A stretch of 21,499 nt of DNA from a bacterium (GTDB lineage: Bacteria; Bacillota_I; Bacilli_A; RFN20; DUOF01): positions 1 through 21,499 of the forward strand of contig DUOF01000067.1 in the NCBI GenBank assembly GCA_012839015.1. The letters run 5' to 3'. The notes beneath the pieces are model-generated. The model was not told the DNA's origin, did not search any database, and saw nothing but the letters and a program-made list of their open reading frames with translations. The stretch's first letter is position 1. Each line of letters starts with the position of its first letter. Position numbers and translations under genes: made by a program. Shown here in pieces: positions 15,699 to 21,499 of this stretch.

Positions 15699-17504
15699 TT
15701 ACACTCTCCTTAGTACTATCCCAGCAAAGGAAGCTAGTTTTATTTTAATACTATAATTCTCTCCATGCATTTTATTATTAATAGTATTTAAAGCTTTCTT
15801 ATTTATATTATTATCTCCACCATATTCTCTTTTATCGCTATTAATAATTTCTTCCCATTTACCATTTCTAGGTACTCCTACTTCATATTCTTCATAATAA
15901 TTAGGAGTCATATTTAGAACAACTACCAAGTACTCATCTTCATATTTACGGTAGTATGTGAATATACTCTGATCTTTATTATCTACCATCATCCATTTAA
16001 AACCATCAGTTAGATAATCACTCTTATGTAAGGCAGGATGATACATATAAGTTTTATTTAAATCGGTTTTAAAGTCAAGAAATTCACTATGTTTAGAATA
16101 CTCTAATAAAAACCAATCTAAACTCCGCTTTTCATCCCATTCAATGAATTGACCAAGTTCATTACCCATGAAGTTTAGTTTCTTACCAGGATGAGTGAAC
16201 ATATAAGTATACAAAAGTCTTGCTTGTTTAAATTTAGAGTTATAGTCACCCCACATTTTATTTAGAATTGATTTCTTACCATGGACCACTTCATCATGTG
16301 AAAGTGGCAAGATAAATCTCTCGCTAGAATAATAATGCATTGAGAAGGTTATCAGGTGATGATGATATTTTCTAAACAATGGATCCATTTCAAAATACTT
16401 TAACGTATCATTCATCCATCCCAAGTCCCATTTATAATCAAAACCTAAGGTTCCGTCTTCAACTCTGCCGCAGACCTTATTAAAATCGCTTGAATCTTCT
16501 GCAATTAACATAACACTGGGGTATCTTTCATTTATTTTATAGTTCATCCTTTTAATGAAATCAAGTCCCCCTTTATTTATTACCTTTTTATTGTTGTCAT
16601 CAAAATAAATAATATTATTAACAGCATCTATCCTGACTCCATCGAAATGGAACTTTTCTAAATAATAACTAACACTAGACATTAAAAAACTACGAACAAT
16701 TTCACTTCCTAAGTTAAAATTCGGACTGCCCCATTGACTATATTTATGTCTATCACTATATTCATACACTTCTTTTCCATCAAAGTTAATTAGACCGTAA
16801 GCATCACTAGCAAAGTGAACACAAACAAAGTCTAAAATGACTCCGATATTATTTTGATGTAAGTAGTCAATAAGATACATTAGTTGACGAGGATTCCCAT
16901 ATCTGCTTGTAGAGGCAAAAAAATTAGTAACTTGGTATCCCCATGATTTATCAAGAGGGTGTTCTAAGATTGGCATTAATTCAACAAAATTATAACCATG
17001 TTTCTTTACATGCTCACAAATAATTGGTGCCAGTCTTTCATAATCTGGAAACTCTTCATTTTCAAACTTTACAAAACTTCCTAAATGGAGTTCATATATA
17101 TTAACGGCCTTCTCAAAGTTCTTGTCCCTATTAGACATCCAGTTACCATCATTCCAACCATAATTATTAACATTGAAAACCTTACAGTCCTTGCTAGGTC
17201 TTCTCTCACAGAAGAAGGCGTAAGGGTCGCTTTTTTCAACCCAGTGGTTATTGGCACCTAAGATATTATAAAAGTATTTATCATACTCTTTAACTCCCTC
17301 AATGTATATTTCATAAATCCCACGATTATCAATCTTAGTTAGTTCTTGTCCGTGCCAGTTAGTAAAAACTCCTTTTATTTCTACCTTCTTAGCATGTGGG
17401 GCATATATTCTAAAGACCGCCCCCTCACCTTGGAGGTGGGCCCCAAAGTATTTATGAGCATCAATGGTCTCACCATTGAAAAAATCCTCTTTAATCTTAT
17501 CCAT
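15699..17504 (-). CDS. glgB: 1,4-alpha-glucan branching enzyme
   Basis: GH13 enzyme that cuts an alpha-1,4 chain and re-attaches it by an alpha-1,6 bond. 601 residues, without the extra N-terminal domain of longer GlgBs. It begins with KYFGAHLQGEGAVFRIYAPHA, here cited as YFGAHLQGEG and FRIYAPHA, the CBM48-type domain (about 15-110). The catalytic barrel has nucleophile D293 (GVRIDAVNN), acid/base E336 (LIAEDSS) and D404 (LSHDEVVHGK). Branching-enzyme marks are MWGDYNSKFKQ, FMGNELGQFIEWDE and SLDWFLL. The stretch FVCVHFASDAYGL corresponds to the more usual PGHFPKDAHGL. Its ATG overlaps the end of the pullulanase gene by 8 bases, with GAGGTAAT before it. No glgC or glgA lies nearby. Confidence 0.96.
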   Translation of the reverse strand: MDKIKEDFFNGETIDAHKYFGAHLQGEGAVFRIYAPHAKKVEIKGVFTNWHGQELTKIDNRGIYEIYIEGVKEYDKYFYNILGANNHWVEKSDPYAFFCERRPSKDCKVFNVNNYGWNDGNWMSNRDKNFEKAVNIYELHLGSFVKFENEEFPDYERLAPIICEHVKKHGYNFVELMPILEHPLDKSWGYQVTNFFASTSRYGNPRQLMYLIDYLHQNNIGVILDFVCVHFASDAYGLINFDGKEVYEYSDRHKYSQWGSPNFNLGSEIVRSFLMSSVSYYLEKFHFDGVRIDAVNNIIYFDDNNKKVINKGGLDFIKRMNYKINERYPSVMLIAEDSSDFNKVCGRVEDGTLGFDYKWDLGWMNDTLKYFEMDPLFRKYHHHLITFSMHYYSSERFILPLSHDEVVHGKKSILNKMWGDYNSKFKQARLLYTYMFTHPGKKLNFMGNELGQFIEWDEKRSLDWFLLEYSKHSEFLDFKTDLNKTYMYHPALHKSDYLTDGFKWMMVDNKDQSIFTYYRKYEDEYLVVVLNMTPNYYEEYEVGVPRNGKWEEIINSDKREYGGDNNINKKALNTINNKMHGENYSIKIKLASFAGIVLRRV

Positions 17505-19419
17505 CTTTATTACCTCGCTCCATAATAACGATCTCTTGATGTCTTATTAGTCTTTCATCCCCACTTGAAAACAAGACTTTCCCTTCGTAATCATTTAAGT
17601 AGTCATCTTTTGAATTATTAATGATAATAAGTAGTTCTCTACTTATTAATTTAATTAGTCCTGATTGTTCCTCATATTGATAAACACATTCAAAGAGGTT
17701 GTATTTTTCCCTGATTTTTATAACCTTTGTGATTTTATCAATGTCATCTTGGTAGCGTTTTTTTCTCTCCCAGTCGAAAGTATTAACTTCATCAGGGGAG
17801 TTATAGGTATTTCTAATACCCTTCTTGGTATTATAAAACTCTTGACCAGATCCAATAAAGGCATATCCATTAGAAATTAAAATAATTAAGGTCTTGAATA
17901 ATTGTTCTTTAATAGTGCTTTCTTCATCACTAAGCGATATGTACCTTTTATAATCATAAAAGGCATAGTCATCGTGACACTGTAAATAGTTTATGCTAGA
18001 GTTTGAACTAGTGAAGATATTCTTTCCATCAATTAGGTATTGTCCTTTAAATAAGCTCTCATCAAACTTGTTGTATTTTAGATTTTCACGGTAATAATCA
18101 TTAAAGAAACTTATGTTTTCTAACTGTCCTACATTAAACAGAGTAGAGCGTTTATCCTCCCTTAAAAATGAGGGCATATTCCACCCTTCACCATACAAGA
18201 AGATATTTTTCTTCAACTTAGTTAAGTTATTATAAAAATAATTAATAGAATCAATATCGAGAATCCCCATAAGATCAAACCTGAAACCATCAACATCATA
18301 AACACTAACAAATAACTCCAGGATATCATTAAAGTATCTTCTTACCATGCTTTTTCTAGAGTCTATATCATTACCACAGAAGCTACCATTACTATATTCA
18401 TAATTATCATTCATTAAGAAAATATAGTGAGGGACAATAACATTTAAATTATTATCACTTTTTTCATAAACATGATTAAAGACTACATCAATGGTTACTT
18501 TCATCCCCCTTTTGTGTAGGGCGTTGATAAGGTTTTTTGTCTCATTGATTAGACAAATCGGATCATTAATATTTTCGATGTAACCAGGATGGGGTAAGTT
18601 ATGATGAAGGGGATTGTATCCCCAGTTGTAGAAGTTATCGTAACCGCGATAATCACCTGCGAAGTAATTTATTGGTAATAATTGTATATATTCAACGTCT
18701 AAAGAGTCTAAATAATCAAGATTTTCATCTCTAGCAAAAGCATTAAACGTGCCCTTGTTAGGCAGATCCTTACTACTAGTAAAGTCCCTAACACTAACTT
18801 CATAGATTGTTTTAGATTTCTTTTCATTCACTATATCTTCGTTACTAGTTATATCATTTTTATCTATAACAAAGTTTCTTTTTTCATAATAAGAAAAACT
18901 TAAGGCATAGGGATCTAGGACTTTATAATAAACTCCATTGTTTTTAATAATATAAGAATAGAGTTTATTCTTATGATCCCCTTTAATTGAGGTAGTAAAA
19001 ACACTCCCATTCCTAGACATTTTATGGTAATCATCACCAAGGTGTAAAATAACTTCACTGCTTATCGGGGCCCAGATAGCAAAGTAAGTTTTCTCCTTAC
19101 TATAATCACATCCCAAAAATTCATCAGTGAAGGTCTCTTCATCAAATCTATTAGTCTTAGTAATATAGCGATACTTAACAATTGTCTTATAGCCGTAGTT
19201 ATCGGTTAGGTAGTATTCTTTACCTAGTTCAATATCAAGATTTAAGTTAACCCGGTAAATATTATGAGTGTTAGTTTCACCTAGATAAGTTAGATTATCA
19301 TCAAGTAATATTAAATCATTATTATCAATAAGGTAAAGATGACTAACTTTACCGTTATAATATTTCTTTTTTATTTCTACAATAATAGTCGTGTAATCAT
19401 CTAAGTATGCATCAATCAT
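17497..19419 (-). CDS. pulA: Type I pullulanase (GH13 debranching enzyme), cytoplasmic
   Basis: Hydrolyses alpha-1,6 branch points in glycogen, limit dextrins or pullulan. 640 residues, similar in plan to Bacillus AmyX. An N-terminal beta domain (about 1-95) is followed by a CBM48-like domain starting FLGCDYS and FAIWAPISSE (about 100-190). The barrel holds the type I pullulanase signature YNWGYNP (264-270), DVVFNHVY, nucleophile D382 (GFRFDLMG), acid/base E411 (LYGEGW) and D483 (QCHDDY). The last motif is usually SHDN, so both neighbours of HD are changed. There is no signal peptide or CBM41, which suggests a role on internal glucan or imported oligosaccharide. I prefer the ATG at 19419 over the in-frame GTG at 19431, since the G-rich ribosome site lies between them. 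First gene of the operon. Confidence 0.93.
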   Translation of the reverse strand: MIDAYLDDYTTIIVEIKKKYYNGKVSHLYLIDNNDLILLDDNLTYLGETNTHNIYRVNLNLDIELGKEYYLTDNYGYKTIVKYRYITKTNRFDEETFTDEFLGCDYSKEKTYFAIWAPISSEVILHLGDDYHKMSRNGSVFTTSIKGDHKNKLYSYIIKNNGVYYKVLDPYALSFSYYEKRNFVIDKNDITSNEDIVNEKKSKTIYEVSVRDFTSSKDLPNKGTFNAFARDENLDYLDSLDVEYIQLLPINYFAGDYRGYDNFYNWGYNPLHHNLPHPGYIENINDPICLINETKNLINALHKRGMKVTIDVVFNHVYEKSDNNLNVIVPHYIFLMNDNYEYSNGSFCGNDIDSRKSMVRRYFNDILELFVSVYDVDGFRFDLMGILDIDSINYFYNNLTKLKKNIFLYGEGWNMPSFLREDKRSTLFNVGQLENISFFNDYYRENLKYNKFDESLFKGQYLIDGKNIFTSSNSSINYLQCHDDYAFYDYKRYISLSDEESTIKEQLFKTLIILISNGYAFIGSGQEFYNTKKGIRNTYNSPDEVNTFDWERKKRYQDDIDKITKVIKIREKYNLFECVYQYEEQSGLIKLISRELLIIINNSKDDYLNDYEGKVLFSSGDERLIRHQEIVIMERGNKDG

Positions 19420-19440
19420 TTTCACACCCACTTCTTTTTT

Positions 19441-19449
19441 ATTATAACA
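19441..19449 (-). promoter_or_regulatory. Extended -10 promoter of the glycogen operon
   Basis: On the minus strand this is TGTTATAAT, identical to the element before rmuC. It lies 21 bases before the pullulanase ATG and directly abuts the terminator hairpin of the gene upstream. No -35 match is visible. Confidence 0.6.
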
Positions 19450-19475
19450 AAAAAAGATGTTGTTACACCTTTTTT
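19450..19475 (-). terminator. Rho-independent terminator after the zinc-ribbon gene
   Basis: On the minus strand AAAAAAGGTGT pairs with ACATCTTTTTT (one G-T pair) around the loop AACA, with a run of seven T. The symmetric A/T runs would let it act in both directions. It lies 20 bases after the zinc-ribbon stop codon. Confidence 0.82.
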
Positions 19476-19495
19476 AGTCTCTTTATAATTGTCTT

Positions 19496-19693
19496 TTACT
19501 CTTCTTCCTTATATGCTTTTAACTCACTATTGCAATTAGGGCAAAAGTTCTTAAATAGAGTGCCGTCTTCGGCTTTCTTTTTTAACTTTGGGTCGGCATT
19601 AATCATCCATGAATTGGTGCTAAGTAGTACTGGTTGTTCCATTACCTCATCACACTTCTCACAGTATAATTTCATCATTCTAAAGTTACTCAT
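19496..19693 (-). CDS. Small zinc-ribbon protein of unknown function
   Basis: 65 residues. Two CxxC pairs, CEKC (11-14) and CPNC (51-54), 36 residues apart, form a typical zinc ribbon. The middle is polar (DPKLKKKAEDG) and the end acidic (KAYKEEE). No known family name comes to mind. AGAGGTGATTGG directly before the ATG is a strong ribosome site, and a terminator follows the stop, so this is a real gene despite its size. It may bind nucleic acid or a protein partner; that is only inference from the fold. Confidence 0.8.
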   Translation of the reverse strand: MSNFRMMKLYCEKCDEVMEQPVLLSTNSWMINADPKLKKKAEDGTLFKNFCPNCNSELKAYKEEE

Positions 19694-19711
19694 CCAATCA
19701 CCTCTACATTG

Positions 19712-19717
19712 ATTATA
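19712..19717 (-). promoter_or_regulatory. Possible -10 box of the zinc-ribbon gene
   Basis: A perfect TATAAT on the minus strand, 18 bases before the ATG. The upstream DNA is nearly all A/T and no clear -35 is seen, so this may be chance. Confidence 0.35.
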
Positions 19718-19787
19718 ACTAAATATAAATATTTTTACTATTTTTATCTATCTTTTTATAAAATTAATCATTTTGCTTAGATTTTCC

Positions 19788-20492
19788 TTATTGCATGGTC
19801 TTTTGATTGTTAAGATTTAGATCCTCTAGTAATACAACCTTTTGAAGATTACCACCATCGAAATCTTTAGCAAGTTTTTCTATTATGCTAACCATTTTAC
19901 TTCTTATAGACTCTATTAGATCTTTTCTAGTAAAACTTGGTACTAAAGCAGCAATTATTTCTTTTTTATCTTTTTCTAAGAAGGTTTCACCTAATTCTTT
20001 TAGCAGTTCTACTCGCTCCTTACCAACAAATTCTTGCTTTATTAATTCTCTATCTTTTTTAGAAAACAGGGTATATCCATCTAGATTACTTACCAGAAGC
20101 AAGTAAGCTGCTTCTTCTATATTTGTATTGTCATTATTACCTTTATTGTTACTTTCAGACCACTTCTTTTCATCAACAAACAAGACAATCGAGGATTCTT
20201 TATGTTTGTATAACTCAACAACATAATGGTCATACCCTCTAAACATGTCAGATGAACCTAGATATATGTCTCCACTTTGCTCTAAGTCATTAATCCACTT
20301 AGAAGAAATTGGCACTGACCTTTCAATCAGTTCCTTGTTTTGTTTAGTAATACTCACATAGTCTAGATAAGTGTTGCTACCAACACTGTTCCAGTACCAC
20401 AAGTTATTATCTTTTAAACCTACGATAGTTTTGCCAACAATTTTTTCATAACCTTCGACGATGAACTTGTTAATAATGTTATCAAATTTCAT
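19788..20492 (-). CDS. Hypothetical protein, 234 residues
   Basis: I do not recognise a family. The protein is soluble-looking: no signal peptide, no membrane helix, one Cys-free charged chain. The N-terminal half (1-115) has alternating hydrophobic and aromatic residues (IVGLKDNNLWYWNSVG, then DIYLGSSDMF and YVVELYKHKESSIVLFVDEKKW), suggesting a beta-rich domain. A Asn/Gly-rich linker (NNKGNNDNTN, about 121-130) leads to a helical, Lys/Glu-rich C-terminal half. The ATG follows AAAGGTGA by 6 bases, with a candidate promoter upstream. It lies between the zinc-ribbon gene and the GxxxQxxG-repeat gene, all on the same strand. Confidence 0.8.
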   Translation of the reverse strand: MKFDNIINKFIVEGYEKIVGKTIVGLKDNNLWYWNSVGSNTYLDYVSITKQNKELIERSVPISSKWINDLEQSGDIYLGSSDMFRGYDHYVVELYKHKESSIVLFVDEKKWSESNNKGNNDNTNIEEAAYLLLVSNLDGYTLFSKKDRELIKQEFVGKERVELLKELGETFLEKDKKEIIAALVPSFTRKDLIESIRSKMVSIIEKLAKDFDGGNLQKVVLLEDLNLNNQKTMQ

Positions 20493-20513
20493 GTGCTTTC
20501 ACCTTTTAATAAC

Positions 20514-20542
20514 ATATTAGAACACTGGGTTTACTTTTTCAA
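20514..20542 (-). promoter_or_regulatory. Candidate promoter of the 234-residue protein gene
   Basis: On the minus strand TTGAAA (20537-20542) and TAATAT (20514-20519) are 17 bases apart (5/6 and 4/6 matches). They lie just before the ribosome site in the 76-base gap after the repeat-protein gene. No clear terminator is present in this gap. Confidence 0.35.
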
Positions 20543-20568
20543 TCTTTTTAAAAAGAGTTAAATCACAA

Positions 20569-21147
20569 CTAACCCTTATCTAGTGTTTTATTTAGTAATT
20601 CTCTTGTCAACAAATACGACAATGAAAAATAACCGACAAACTGAAGGAATGCCCCAATAGCATTAAAAATTAAAGCAGCCATATCTTTTTTATTAAGAGA
20701 TAGTATTACTCCATAAGCCTGGGTCTTTGTACCTATTGCCTGAATTAGAAAGCCAGTTCTATGAGAGGCAGTAGCCTCTTCAAGTGCCGAGGTAAGCGCA
20801 CCGATAGTTTGCATTTCGTTTCCTACATATTCTATAAATAAAACACCACTAGACTCATTATTTACACTAAGTAGGGCCCCACTACCTGCTAGAAAGGCCC
20901 CCACTGTCTCAGACGTATTGGCAGTTAAATCAAGCAATGTATTACTTCTAGTAGTTATTATGTATTGGCCTGCTGATTGGATGTAGTCACCTATTCCTGA
21001 GTTGATTACGTATAGGTCCTCTATATCCTTATCGAGGTTTTTATCTTTTATTTTTAGGATTAATAGTTTATTTAGGGAGAGACTTTCAACTAGACCTCCT
21101 AAGGTACTAATATAGCTACCAAGCAATATGTAGTGTTCATCATCCAT
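20569..21147 (-). CDS. Hypothetical protein with GxxxQxxG repeats, 192 residues
   Basis: Unrecognised, but strongly patterned. The eight-residue motif GxxxQxxG occurs at 53-60, 109-116, 132-139, 139-146 and 165-172. Variants with Ser or Ala in place of Gln lie at 10-17 and 83-90. Between motifs are hydrophobic and small residues, with few charges except around 30-48. No signal peptide and no clean membrane helix, though 156-182 is quite hydrophobic. Glycine every seven residues with Gln between fits closely packed helices, perhaps an assembly or a membrane-associated protein. It recalls the repetitive proteins of Bacillus listed as DUF6944, but this is from memory. The ATG follows AGGTGAT. 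Divergent from cca. Confidence 0.8.
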   Translation of the reverse strand: MDDEHYILLGSYISTLGGLVESLSLNKLLILKIKDKNLDKDIEDLYVINSGIGDYIQSAGQYIITTRSNTLLDLTANTSETVGAFLAGSGALLSVNNESSGVLFIEYVGNEMQTIGALTSALEEATASHRTGFLIQAIGTKTQAYGVILSLNKKDMAALIFNAIGAFLQFVGYFSLSYLLTRELLNKTLDKG

Positions 21148-21192
21148 GATATCACCTAGGTTAATATATGATTAAGAAAATTATCGGTTATC

Positions 21193-21221
21193 TTTATAAG
21201 AGAGTTGCTTTACACTATAAT
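21193..21221 (+). promoter_or_regulatory. Probable sigma-A promoter of cca
   Basis: TTTATA (21193-21198) and a perfect TATAAT (21216-21221) are 17 bases apart. The ATG is 18 bases beyond, after AAGGTGAT. Confidence 0.6.
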
Positions 21222-21239
21222 AAAGTAAGGTGATAACTG

Positions 21240-21499
21240 ATGATAAATATAGATAATAATATAGATAAGATTATTAAACTCTTCAATGATCACAAAAAGG
21301 AAATATATGTGGTCGGTGGGGCTACTAGAGACTTACTCCTTGGTTTAACTCCCCTGGATTATGATTTGACTACTAATGCTCTACCTCACGAAATAGAAAC
21401 AATACTAAAAGATTATAGGATAGATAAAAGAGGGAAACATTTTGGTTCTTACTCATTAGTCGTAGATAATTTAAGTATCCAGATTACCACTTATAGGAA
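21240..21499 (+). CDS. cca: CCA-adding enzyme / poly(A) polymerase family, N-terminal part
   Basis: The first 86 residues of a class II nucleotidyltransferase, cut by the right edge. Hand translation gives the family signature GGATRDLLLG (26-35), then the catalytic DYD with Asp 40 and 42 and LTTNA. HFGSYS and IQITTYR follow, matching the positions of HFGT and IEITTFR in CCA enzymes. The enzyme builds or repairs the CCA end of tRNAs. The ATG at 21240 lies 7 bases after AAGGTGAT. The CCA-adding and poly(A) polymerase activities cannot be told apart from this part alone, but low-GC Gram-positive genomes normally carry the CCA enzyme. Confidence 0.93.
   Translation, partial: MINIDNNIDKIIKLFNDHKKEIYVVGGATRDLLLGLTPLDYDLTTNALPHEIETILKDYRIDKRGKHFGSYSLVVDNLSIQITTYR

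Noticed and set aside
20543..20556. Perfect 14-base palindrome TCTTTTTAAAAAGA
   Set aside because: It is made almost wholly of A and T runs, has no loop and no T-run beyond it; chance is likely in DNA this AT-rich.

Overview
The window is AT-rich, densely packed DNA from a low-GC Gram-positive bacterium (Bacillota). The heat-shock order hrcA-grpE-dnaK-dnaJ, the CIRCE-type operator, and a DnaK that appears to lack the N-terminal-domain insertion of Gram-negative DnaKs all point there. The style fits the Erysipelotrichia/Acholeplasma/Izemoplasma side of Bacilli, but the species is an inference. TGA acts as a stop (end of dnaJ), so the Mycoplasma genetic code is not used.

Layout, left to right. 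(1) 1-1804, minus: an open-ended gene for a uridine-kinase-like P-loop domain fused to two CYTH (triphosphate tunnel) domains. (2) 1955-3241, minus: rmuC. It is divergent from leuS (3428-5863, plus), and the promoters of both lie in the gap. (3) 5945-10717, minus: the hrcA-grpE-dnaK-dnaJ operon, with a sigma-A promoter and CIRCE upstream of hrcA and a terminator after dnaJ. Its GrpE carries an unusual Cys/His-rich acidic tail. (4) 10903-12102, minus: a BspA-like leucine-rich-repeat lipoprotein with its own promoter and terminator. (5) 12189-19419, minus: a tight operon read as pullulanase, glgB, glgP and an M42 metallopeptidase. (6) 19496-21147, minus: a small zinc-ribbon protein and two unrecognised proteins, one built on GxxxQxxG repeats. 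(7) 21240 to the end, plus: the start of the CCA-adding enzyme gene.

How the genes work together. Cluster 3 is the DnaK chaperone machine with its own repressor. Cluster 5 handles cytoplasmic alpha-glucan: pullulanase cuts alpha-1,6 branches, GlgB makes them, and GlgP releases glucose-1-phosphate. No glycogen synthase or ADP-glucose pyrophosphorylase gene is in view. LeuS, CCA-adding enzyme and RmuC are housekeeping functions. No tRNA, rRNA, CRISPR array, insertion sequence or prophage gene was seen. The most unusual items are the kinase-CYTH-CYTH fusion, the GrpE tail and the GxxxQxxG-repeat protein.
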